This document shows positions 1 to 7,161 of a stretch of DNA of 15,203 nt, in pieces. Position numbers and translations under genes: made by a program. The DNA comes from a bacterium (GTDB taxonomy: Bacteria > CSSED10-310 > JAJRTK01): the NCBI GenBank assembly GCA_024278345.1, contig JAJRTK010000462.1, positions 1 through 15,203 of the forward strand, given 5' to 3'. Under the pieces are notes generated by a model, which was given only the letters and a program-made list of their open reading frames with translations, was not told the DNA's origin and did not search any database. How positions within the stretch are numbered: position 1 is the first letter of the stretch; every line of letters starts with the position of its first letter.

Positions 1-55
1 AGTCCACGCACGAAAGGAACCCACCGTTCAATTTCGTGAATCCCGTCCAGCCCGC

Positions 56-74
56 CACCGGCAAGATGCCGGTG
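56..74. repeat. Perfect 8-bp stem, 3-nt loop hairpin (REP-like)
   Basis: The left arm CACCGGCA (56-63) and the right arm TGCCGGTG (67-74) pair perfectly around the loop AGA. Neither strand has a T-run after the stem, so it is not a classical intrinsic terminator, although it lies about 80 bp past the clpP stop. The geometry (7-8 bp stem, 3-nt loop) matches two hairpins at the right end of the window. From memory, dispersed repeats of this form are common between genes in several deep-branching phyla; the copy number in this genome is unknown. Confidence 0.6.
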
Positions 75-157
75 CCACCAGGGCGGCGCCGCGGAGTGTA
101 AAGCAAACACGCGGGGATTTGATAGGTCCCGTTTTTTCTTCCCTGTTCTGTCCCGCC

Positions 158-796
158 TTACGTGGATACCCTTTGCTCCAAGATGTGTGTCAGTTCTTGC
201 CTGGAAGCAATCACATGATCCACGAGCCCGTATTCCTTGGCCTCCGTGGCGCTCATCCAGAAGTTCCGGTTGATGTCAGCCTCTATTTTCTCTTTTTCCT
301 GCCCCGTGCGCTCCGCAAGAATGCCGATGGTCAAGTCCTTCAGCTTCAGAATTTCCTGAGCCTGGATGTCCACGTCAGAAGCGGCTCCACGAATCCCGCC
401 CCAAGGCTGATGGATCATGAGCCGGGCGTTGGGCAGTGCAAACCGCCGCTTCCGTTGCCCAGAAACCAGGATCGTCGTCCCCATGGAGGCCACCAACCCG
501 CTGGCAATCGTGATGACTTCCGACTCAATAAAATTGATCATGTCGAAGATCGCCAGTCCGGAATAGATTTCGCCACCGGGAGAATTGATGAACAGGTGGA
601 TTGGTTTCCCGCGGGCGGTTGCGTCCAACAACAGGAGCTGGTTGATCACCTTCTTAGCGCTCTGGGCGTTGACATCTTCACTCATGAAGATCACCCGTTC
701 CTCGACCATCTTCGACAATAGCAAAGACTCAAAGCGATCGTCGTCCCCTGATTTTTTCTGCTCCTCGGGCTCATTGTCGTCCAATAACGGAATCAT
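158..796 (-). CDS. clpP: ClpP-type ATP-dependent Clp protease proteolytic subunit, catalytic Asp replaced by Asn
   Basis: This is a 212-residue serine peptidase subunit that would form the tetradecameric barrel fed by a Clp/Hsp100 unfoldase in the cytoplasm. The family is clear: NSPGG (71-75), the nucleophile Ser104 in the ASMGT segment, His129 in MIHQP, and the C-terminal SATEAKEYGLVDHV block. Aligned by spacing to E. coli ClpP (49 residues after the catalytic His), the third triad position is Asn178 (codon 263-265) in the segment DINRNFWMSA, not Asp. The N-terminus is acidic (LLDDNEPEEQ...DDD) and unlike the usual axial-loop sequence. I chose the ATG at 796 because AGGAG (802-806) lies 5 nt upstream and homology begins just after; an in-frame start at 880 would add 28 residues unlike ClpP. 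No tig, clpX or lon is adjacent. The Clp assignment is secure; activity is uncertain. Confidence 0.95.
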   Translation of the reverse strand: MIPLLDDNEPEEQKKSGDDDRFESLLLSKMVEERVIFMSEDVNAQSAKKVINQLLLLDATARGKPIHLFINSPGGEIYSGLAIFDMINFIESEVITIASGLVASMGTTILVSGQRKRRFALPNARLMIHQPWGGIRGAASDVDIQAQEILKLKDLTIGILAERTGQEKEKIEADINRNFWMSATEAKEYGLVDHVIASRQELTHILEQRVST

Positions 797-1140
797 GATC
801 GCTCCTCTCTTCTCTTCACCCCAACGGCGGCTTCCATGCCCAGTCCTTTGACCCGGACCAAGCACCCCATCCGCAACCACGTCCTACCACAGACTGACTA
901 GATGCCCATTTAGCACAGCCTCACCAGGGCCTCAACTCTCCCCCGGAAAAGACCGGCCACGTCAAGACACCTACGGGGCACGATTCCCGTGAGTGGCCTC
1001 TTTTTCCTGGGTGGTCTTCCAATCCCATCGCTCACAAAAAGGCGAGTGGCGGCGGTCGGATGGACGCCGCCGTGAGCGGACCCAACCCAAAAAGATAAAA
1101 GCGTTTTGATCGATTCGTGCCGTCAAAGTGGAAAGGGTCT
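797..1140. other. Intergenic region between pruA and clpP, probable clpP promoter region
   Basis: These 344 bp contain no convincing gene. The length suggests that clpP is transcribed from its own promoter. A weak minus-strand candidate has TTGAGG (complement of 930-935) and TAAATG (complement of 907-912) separated by 17 bp; the match is poor and I would not rely on it. A GC-rich hairpin nearer to pruA is listed separately. Confidence 0.5.
1036..1071 (-). terminator. Possible terminator after pruA (GC-rich hairpin plus T-run)
   Basis: Reading the minus strand, GGCGGCG (complement of 1065-1071) pairs with CGCCGCC (complement of 1048-1054) over a 10-nt loop. Seven bases later comes a run of five T (1036-1040). 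The stem is strong and it sits 70 bp past the pruA stop, but the T-run is short and displaced. An outer pair of arms, CGCTCAC (1029-1035) and GTGAGCG (1072-1078), can close the same region into a larger structure that would bury the T-run, so this may instead be a folded RNA element. Confidence 0.3.
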
Positions 1141-2772
1141 CTACTCTTCGGCCATGAATGGATAATCAAACTTCCGAGGCGGGCAAAAAGTCTCTTTGAT
1201 GGATTGCGGCGAAACCCAGCGGAGAAGATTCAAGTAGCTTCCCGCCTTGTCGTTTGTACCTGATGCCCGAGCGCCGCCGAACGGCTGTTGCCCGACCACC
1301 GCCCCCGTGGGTTTGTCATTCACATAGAAATTTCCGGCGGCATTTCTAAGGCTGTTGGCGGCCTGGATGACCGCTCTCCTATCCCGGGCAAAGACTGCTC
1401 CCGTCAGCGCGTATGGGGAGCCTTGGTCGCAGATATCCAAGGTCTCCTGGAACTTGTCGTCGGGATAGACATAGACCGTGAGGATCGGACCGAAGATCTC
1501 TTCAACCATGAGCTTGTGTGCCGGATCCGTCACTTGCACGAGGGTCGGTGGGATAAAGTAACCTTCGGACTTGTCGTATTTCCCTCCAGACAGGATCTCC
1601 GCGGTGGCGGACTCATGACCGAAGTCGATATATGCAGCAATCTTGTCGAATGCCTTTTCGTCGATGACGGCGCCCATGAAGTTCCTAAAGTCGGCCACAT
1701 CTCCCATACGTATCTGGGCGATTTGGGCAACCAGGAGTTCCTTGAGCTGGCGCCAAAGCGATGCGGGGAGATATGCCCTGGACGCCGCGGAGCACTTTTG
1801 GCCCTGGTATTCAAAAGCACCACGAATCAAGGCTGTGGCTAGCTCTTCCAAGTCCGCGGAGCAATGAGCGAAGACAAAGTCCTTTCCGCCGGTCTCTCCC
1901 ACGAGCCTGGGATAGGTCCTGTAGTTGGCGATATTCTGGCCGATCTGTTTCCAAAGACTCTGGAAGACGCCAGTGGAGCCCGTGAAGTGAATCCCTGCAA
2001 AGTTTGGATCCCCGACAACTCGGTCCGTCATCACAGCCGGTGACCCAGGCAGTAGATTGATCACGCCCGGTGGCAGGCCCGCTTCCTGGAAGAGCTCCAT
2101 GATGATATGGGCAGAGAAGACTGCGGATCGAGCTGGTTTCCAAAGCACGGTGTTGCCCATGATAGCGGGTGCGGAGGGGAGGTTTCCCGCAATCGACGTA
2201 AAGTTGAAAGGTGTCACGGCAAAAACGAAGCCTTCCAGAGGCCGATGTTCGAGGCGGTTCCAGATTCCCGTGCTTGAGCGGGGTTGATCCCGATAGATCT
2301 GTTCCATGAAGCAGACATTGAAGCGAAAGAAATCGATGAGCTCACACGCGGAGTCAACCTCAGCTTGGTGCGCGGTCTTTGACTGGCCCAACATGGTGGA
2401 GGCATTGAGGATCTGTCGATAACGGCCAGCAAGGATCTCGGCAGCTCGGAGAAAAATCGCGGCCCTCTCTTCCCAAGGGGTCCGCGCCCACTCTTCCTTC
2501 GCACCCATTGCCGCGGCAATTGCATCGCCGACGTCCTCTTGGCGAACGCTGTGATAAAGGCCTAATCGCCGCGAATGTTTGTGAGGCATCCGGATCTCCT
2601 TACAGTCACCGGAATAGACCTTCTTGCCGCCGATCACTGCTGGAACCTCCACCTCGGTGCTGCTCATGTCGGCAATGTTCAGCTTCAGATCGGCTCTCTC
2701 CGGACTCCCGGGACGGTATTCCAGGACCGGTTCATTGGTGGGCTCCGGGAGCCGACAAATCGCATTCGTCAT
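1141..2772 (-). CDS. pruA: L-glutamate gamma-semialdehyde dehydrogenase (1-pyrroline-5-carboxylate dehydrogenase, ALDH4 type)
   Basis: The 543-residue enzyme oxidises glutamate semialdehyde, the open form of P5C, to glutamate with NAD, the second step of proline catabolism. It is a stand-alone ALDH4A1-like enzyme without the PutA proline dehydrogenase domain. Visible ALDH landmarks are TPFNFTSIAGNLPSAPA near residue 190, the cofactor-binding FTGSTG near 263-268, the general base Glu293 in VGETGGKD and the nucleophile Cys327 in YQGQKCSAASR. The end of the protein has the expected FGGARASGTNDK block. The ATG at 2772 is preferred: GGAGG (2779-2783) is 6 nt upstream, whereas an in-frame TTG two codons earlier abuts that site. 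It lies 35 bp after the kinase gene and is probably co-transcribed with it. Proline dehydrogenase is not in the window. Confidence 0.94.
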   Translation of the reverse strand: MTNAICRLPEPTNEPVLEYRPGSPERADLKLNIADMSSTEVEVPAVIGGKKVYSGDCKEIRMPHKHSRRLGLYHSVRQEDVGDAIAAAMGAKEEWARTPWEERAAIFLRAAEILAGRYRQILNASTMLGQSKTAHQAEVDSACELIDFFRFNVCFMEQIYRDQPRSSTGIWNRLEHRPLEGFVFAVTPFNFTSIAGNLPSAPAIMGNTVLWKPARSAVFSAHIIMELFQEAGLPPGVINLLPGSPAVMTDRVVGDPNFAGIHFTGSTGVFQSLWKQIGQNIANYRTYPRLVGETGGKDFVFAHCSADLEELATALIRGAFEYQGQKCSAASRAYLPASLWRQLKELLVAQIAQIRMGDVADFRNFMGAVIDEKAFDKIAAYIDFGHESATAEILSGGKYDKSEGYFIPPTLVQVTDPAHKLMVEEIFGPILTVYVYPDDKFQETLDICDQGSPYALTGAVFARDRRAVIQAANSLRNAAGNFYVNDKPTGAVVGQQPFGGARASGTNDKAGSYLNLLRWVSPQSIKETFCPPRKFDYPFMAEE

Positions 2773-2807
2773 GGTCAACCTCCATCTTCAAGGTGGGGCA
2801 AGGAAAG

Positions 2808-5800
2808 CTACCGGCACCGGCGTCGGCGGCGCCTTTTCGCCTGTCTCAGTTTTTTCGACAGGTCCTCATCGCCAGGCTTGAACTCCAAGGCTTGCTGGTA
2901 GTTCTCAATAGCGTTGTTGCAGTTCTTGAGGCCAAGGTTCAGGTCTCCCAGGTATTCCCATGATTTGCTGGTGGGCTTTGCCTTTCCATGGAACCCCAAA
3001 AGCACCGTTTCGGCCGCCTTGTATTTCTCTTGTTGGATCAAGACGGCTGCAAGCGGAAGAACGAACCGCTCCTCAGCCCCTCCAAGGAGCAAGGCCTTCT
3101 GGTAGAAAGTGGCCGCGGCTTCAAGCCTGTTGTTGAGCTCGGCCAAGCGCCCTTGCTTGAGGCGGTATTCCGCTTCGTCGGGGTAGAGGCTTGGATTGGC
3201 GGCAATCAGTTTCTCCGCCCTGTCATACTGCTCAAAACGAAGCAGCAAATCGAGGTGGAGATCAAGAACGGCCCTGCGTCTGAGACCCAACTCATAAGCT
3301 CGCTCCAGATCATTTAGGGCCCCTTCAAAATTCTCCCGCTGAACCGCGAGGCTCCCGGACAAATAGAAATTCTCGGGCTCCGCCGACTGGACCCGAGTGA
3401 GATAACTCGATTGCGCCTCGGCCAGATCCAACTCTCCGCCCTCGAGAGCCAGCCATCCATATTCTCTGCGTGCGGAAAAAAATCGTTGATCGCTAGAAAT
3501 GAGAGATTGCAAGATCTGACGCGCTTCCGCCTCGCCCCCCGATTCCGCCAGGGATTTCGCCAGCAAGAAACGATCATTGGCGGTGGGGTTTTCTCCATCG
3601 ACCAGCCGGCGAAGCACGGGGACGGCATCTGGTGCCCGCCCTTGTAGAAGCAAGATCCGCCCGTGGGTTCTCAGGATTCTTGGGTCGTCGGGCAAGAGTT
3701 CCTTGGCCTTCCGGATGGCGACGTGGGCATCGTCAAAGCGGTGTTGTGTCGCCAATCTGGAAGCTCGCCGAAGAATCTCTGTCAACTGCTGGGCTCGCAT
3801 TTGAGGGAGAACGACGCCAAATGCGAGCCAAAGCCCGACGAGAATCAACGCTCCCATGACGGCCAGAACGGGTTTCGATGGGATCCAGCGCTTGGTGAGC
3901 AAACGCCGCCTTGAAAAGCGTTCCAGCTCTTTTTTGAGCACTCTTGCCTCATCGAGTTGGGGCCTGAGGCTCAACGCTCGATGTAGCTCGACCAGGGCCT
4001 GCGCCGGGTTCGAGTCCTTGATTTTTTGCGCCCGTCTGAGGGCCATGTAAGCACGGGTAAGCTTGTCACTCTGGAGCCGAGATTCAAGGGCGTGCCGCCG
4101 CTCTTCGGCTACGGAGTTATCTGGGACGATTTCCAGTATCTCGCCGTAAAGGACAAAAGCCTTAGCCACATCCCCCCGGCGTTCCAACTTGGAAGCCTCA
4201 TCAAAGAGGCTCTGAAGTTTTCGTTTGACCGCGGGGTCATCCACGATAGGCTCTGAGAACTTCCCACCATCCGGTTCTGGTCTTGGGGTCACCTTAGGTT
4301 TCGTCTCGCTCATCGATGGCGAGGAAGCAGAAGCCGACGAAGAATGGCCCCCAAGATCGAAGACGACATCATCTTCCGATTCCGCTTCCGACGCTTGAGG
4401 CTGTCCAGTTTCAAAGGTGATGTCATCAAAGCCTTCCGACTCCTCTGAAAAGCCGTTTCCGAGATCTTCATCTTCCATGAAACCGACGGAGAGATCGAAC
4501 AGCTCAGCCTCTTGTTCCTCCGCGCCATGAGAAGGCGCCTTCACCTGCCCGGCCCCAGTACTGGATCCAGCGGAGCCACCACCCTCCGAAAAAGTCTCGT
4601 CGCCACCAACCTGAAGATCCCATTCCCCCCAGACCTGTTCGGTCTCTACCGAAGCTAGCGAATCCTCACGGACGCTCAAGACAGGCTCATCTACTCTTGC
4701 CTCCGACAGAGCCATCTTGGCAATTGCCAAGCCTTCTTCCGCCTCCGAATCACCGGGACGAGCTTCCAGCAACCTCTCCCAGGCCTGAAGCGCACCAGAA
4801 GCGTCTCCAGCGGTTGCGTAGGCGCGAGCCTCCAATCTGGTCTCCTCGATATGGCGGAGGTCCGCGAGCTTCGCCCGAGCCAGTTCCAGGTTGAAATAGG
4901 CATCTGAATCGTTGGGATCTTGGGAGAGGATTCGCTCAAAGGTGTCCGCGGCAGCGTCATATCGGCCCGTTTTGTAGAGTTTTTTGCCCTGGTCAAAAAG
5001 GGACTGATCCCCGGAGATCACGGGTTCAGGGCCGCCGCGGAATCTGGCGGAAGGTGGCCTGGCCTGGGGAATAGCGGCAGATCTTGCCGAAGGAGAGCGG
5101 GCCGCGGAAGGAGGCGACCCGGCTGAACGGCCTATGGGCTCCAACCGAGCAGGGGTACCTCCAGAGAGAGCGTTCCGAGCTGATTCAATGCCTTTCCGCG
5201 CATGCAAATCACCGGGATTCGCATCAAGCACGCGCTCCCATTCGCTGATGGCGGCCTCATAGTCGCCAAGCTCATAGAGAGTCGCCGCTTGAAACAGAGC
5301 CCCCTCTAGGTCGCGTCTGTCGGCTAAACGAGCTTTCGCAATCTCTAGTTTGAAATAGGCCTCCGGATGGTCAGGCTCCATTTGGAGCAATTTTTCCAGA
5401 AGATCCCGTGCCTCTTGGAGCTGACCTGCCTCCAACAATCGCACCGCCTTGGCATAAGGGTCAGGATCTTTGGAGCGGGCGGCAGCGCTGTGGGGGTGGG
5501 GGGACGAAGCATGCTTTGGAGGAAAGTGTGCCGCTGAAGTTTCATCGGGGAAAGCAGTATCTAACAATGCCGTGGTTACGGGATTGAACCCTTGTTCACC
5601 GCCCACCAGATCCGACTGGGAAAAATCGAGTTTCCCGCCCAATTTGCCGGTGTGGCCCGATCCGGAAGGCTGTTCATCCCCAGGCAAATCACCATCCCCG
5701 AAAGCAGCATCAAAAAAGGCTGTCGTCACTGGATTAAACTGATCGCCGGAAACGCTGCCTGACTCGGCGTACGGCTCTCCTCCAGGCAAATCATCATCCC

Positions 5801-7070
5801 CGAAAGCAGCATCAAAAAAGGCTGTCGTCACTGGATTGAACTGGTCGCCCGAGACGCTACCTGCATTCGGGAAATCCAGCAATCCCAATGACTCTCCAGT
5901 CTTTTCCGGTTTCTTTTCGGCACCGGAAGATTCGAGAAGGTCATCTGGAAAAGCCGCGTCAAAGAAGGCCGTGTTGATCGCCTGAAAATCTCCCTGGTCA
6001 TCGACAGCCCAAAGCGCCTCCTTCTGCCTGTTTCCGGCGTGAGACTTCGACTCTGGCAAAATTGGCTTTGCACCATCGCCAGTTTGGTCTCCCTCTGGAG
6101 CTGTCAAAAAACCCATTTCATCTTCCCACTGGCTCACGACCCCAGCCAAAGACAACGAAACCGAGTCCATCGATCTGTTGGGCGATGGAACGGGAATCGA
6201 AACGGGCATATTCCCGTGGGAAGTCGGGGGACTTACAGGCCGAGCGGCTTCTTCACTCAGGGCCTGCTTGATAGCGACGAGCTCCTGGAGAATTGGCTCG
6301 AAATCGGTGTACCGGGCAGCAACGTCTTTTTCGAGACACCGTTTGAGAAGCTTCACCAAGCGATGAGGAATCCCGGGCAATTCCAGTGGCGGGACCGGTT
6401 CATTGAGGATTTTGTACACCGTGGACGCCGGGTTATTGCCTTCAAATGGCGGCATGTAAGCCAAAAGCTCATAGAGTACTATTCCAAAGGCAAAGACGTC
6501 AGATGCATTGGTGAGGTCACCCCCTCGAATTTGCTCCGGAGACATGTAGGTGGGACTTCCCACAACGGAACCTGCTCTCGTCATTCGGCTCAAGACCTGA
6601 GAAGTGATCATGGCGATCCCGAAGTCCATCAGCTTAACGACGCCGTTGTTGAGGATCCGTATGTTCCCCGGCTTGACATCCCTGTGAATGACACCCTTGG
6701 AATGGGCGTATTGAAGGGCACGGCCGACCTGAATGGCGATATTGATCTTCTGGCGCAAGCTCAGCTCGACGCTTTGATCAATGAGATCTCGTAGATCTTG
6801 GCCCTCCAAGTATTCCATGGCGATGAACAAGACACCATCAATCAAGCCCAGGTCGTGGATGATAACGATGTTCGAATGGGTCAAAGAAGCGGAGACTCTG
6901 GCTTCGTTGAGGAACCGTTTCCGGAGATCATCATCCGCCTGCAACCGCTGGTTGATCACCTTCAAAGCCACATCCCGCCCGAGCATCGTATCTTTTGCCC
7001 GAAAGACAATGGCCATACCGCCCACTCCAAGGCGACCCAGCAACTCGTATTTTCCCAGCCTCCGACCCAT
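2808..7070 (-). CDS. Transmembrane Hanks-type Ser/Thr protein kinase with cytoplasmic and extracytoplasmic TPR arrays
   Basis: This 1420-residue protein begins with a complete PknB-like kinase domain (about 8-264): glycine loop GRLGVGGMAIVF, Lys37 in VALKV, HRDVKPGN (129-136), DFG (149-151), and GSPTYMSPE (171-179). All catalytic residues are present, so activity is likely. A disordered linker (about 270-535) carries four copies of an FNPVTTAFFDAAF-like motif near 362, 411, 445 and 495. Two related TPR modules follow (about 538-636 and 690-790), then an acidic linker (800-940), another TPR-like segment (949-1050) and a single membrane helix (about 1067-1088). The remaining part (1095-1410) is TPR-rich, presumably extracytoplasmic, and ends in a basic tail with six consecutive Arg. 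The ATG at 7070 places the glycine loop correctly; GAGG lies just upstream at poor spacing. Its substrate is unknown. Confidence 0.93.
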   Translation of the reverse strand: MGRRLGKYELLGRLGVGGMAIVFRAKDTMLGRDVALKVINQRLQADDDLRKRFLNEARVSASLTHSNIVIIHDLGLIDGVLFIAMEYLEGQDLRDLIDQSVELSLRQKINIAIQVGRALQYAHSKGVIHRDVKPGNIRILNNGVVKLMDFGIAMITSQVLSRMTRAGSVVGSPTYMSPEQIRGGDLTNASDVFAFGIVLYELLAYMPPFEGNNPASTVYKILNEPVPPLELPGIPHRLVKLLKRCLEKDVAARYTDFEPILQELVAIKQALSEEAARPVSPPTSHGNMPVSIPVPSPNRSMDSVSLSLAGVVSQWEDEMGFLTAPEGDQTGDGAKPILPESKSHAGNRQKEALWAVDDQGDFQAINTAFFDAAFPDDLLESSGAEKKPEKTGESLGLLDFPNAGSVSGDQFNPVTTAFFDAAFGDDDLPGGEPYAESGSVSGDQFNPVTTAFFDAAFGDGDLPGDEQPSGSGHTGKLGGKLDFSQSDLVGGEQGFNPVTTALLDTAFPDETSAAHFPPKHASSPHPHSAAARSKDPDPYAKAVRLLEAGQLQEARDLLEKLLQMEPDHPEAYFKLEIAKARLADRRDLEGALFQAATLYELGDYEAAISEWERVLDANPGDLHARKGIESARNALSGGTPARLEPIGRSAGSPPSAARSPSARSAAIPQARPPSARFRGGPEPVISGDQSLFDQGKKLYKTGRYDAAADTFERILSQDPNDSDAYFNLELARAKLADLRHIEETRLEARAYATAGDASGALQAWERLLEARPGDSEAEEGLAIAKMALSEARVDEPVLSVREDSLASVETEQVWGEWDLQVGGDETFSEGGGSAGSSTGAGQVKAPSHGAEEQEAELFDLSVGFMEDEDLGNGFSEESEGFDDITFETGQPQASEAESEDDVVFDLGGHSSSASASSPSMSETKPKVTPRPEPDGGKFSEPIVDDPAVKRKLQSLFDEASKLERRGDVAKAFVLYGEILEIVPDNSVAEERRHALESRLQSDKLTRAYMALRRAQKIKDSNPAQALVELHRALSLRPQLDEARVLKKELERFSRRRLLTKRWIPSKPVLAVMGALILVGLWLAFGVVLPQMRAQQLTEILRRASRLATQHRFDDAHVAIRKAKELLPDDPRILRTHGRILLLQGRAPDAVPVLRRLVDGENPTANDRFLLAKSLAESGGEAEARQILQSLISSDQRFFSARREYGWLALEGGELDLAEAQSSYLTRVQSAEPENFYLSGSLAVQRENFEGALNDLERAYELGLRRRAVLDLHLDLLLRFEQYDRAEKLIAANPSLYPDEAEYRLKQGRLAELNNRLEAAATFYQKALLLGGAEERFVLPLAAVLIQQEKYKAAETVLLGFHGKAKPTSKSWEYLGDLNLGLKNCNNAIENYQQALEFKPGDEDLSKKLRQAKRRRRRRCR
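5673..5861 (-). repeat. Tandem 102-bp-period duplication inside the kinase linker
   Basis: Two copies of an 87-bp unit (5673-5759 and 5775-5861) lie 102 bp apart and differ at about ten positions; a 43-bp core (5693-5735 and 5795-5837) is identical. Each encodes GSVSGDQ followed by FNPVTTAFFDAAFGD and DLPG. Two more diverged copies of the motif lie on either side, near 5544-5588 and 5940-5987. The two close copies suggest recent unit duplication or homogenisation. Confidence 0.85.
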
Positions 7071-7098
7071 CCTCTGCCGACCCTCGTTCTAGGGAATT

Positions 7099-7153
7099 CC
7101 CCCGCAATTTACCCCCACCCTTCCGATACCCCCCTCACAAAATCCATTCCCCC
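7099..7153 (-). promoter_or_regulatory. G-tract cluster in the leader of the kinase gene (possible G-quadruplex)
   Basis: On the minus (mRNA-sense) strand five G-runs of 5, 6, 3, 5 and 5 bases (complements of 7149-7153, 7129-7134, 7118-7120, 7112-7116, 7099-7103) lie within 55 bp. They are all in the 91-bp gap between the TPR-anchor gene and the kinase ATG. Loops are 14, 8, 1 and 8 nt, slightly longer than a strict G4 rule allows. A role in limiting kinase translation or transcript elongation is inference. Confidence 0.35.
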
Positions 7154-7161
7154 ATGGCGCC

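Noticed and set aside
131-146. T-rich run after clpP as an intrinsic terminator
   Set aside because: The T-run is on the plus strand, so clpP mRNA would carry A residues, and no stem precedes it.
119-721. 200-codon open frame on the plus strand opposite clpP
   Set aside because: ClpP motifs are on the minus strand; this frame has no recognisable domain.
5673-5861. Possible CRISPR-like array
   Set aside because: The repeats are in frame within a coding linker, only two are near-identical, and there are no regular unique spacers.
6039-6794. 251-codon open frame on the plus strand
   Set aside because: It lies entirely opposite the kinase domain and linker; a shadow of codon bias.
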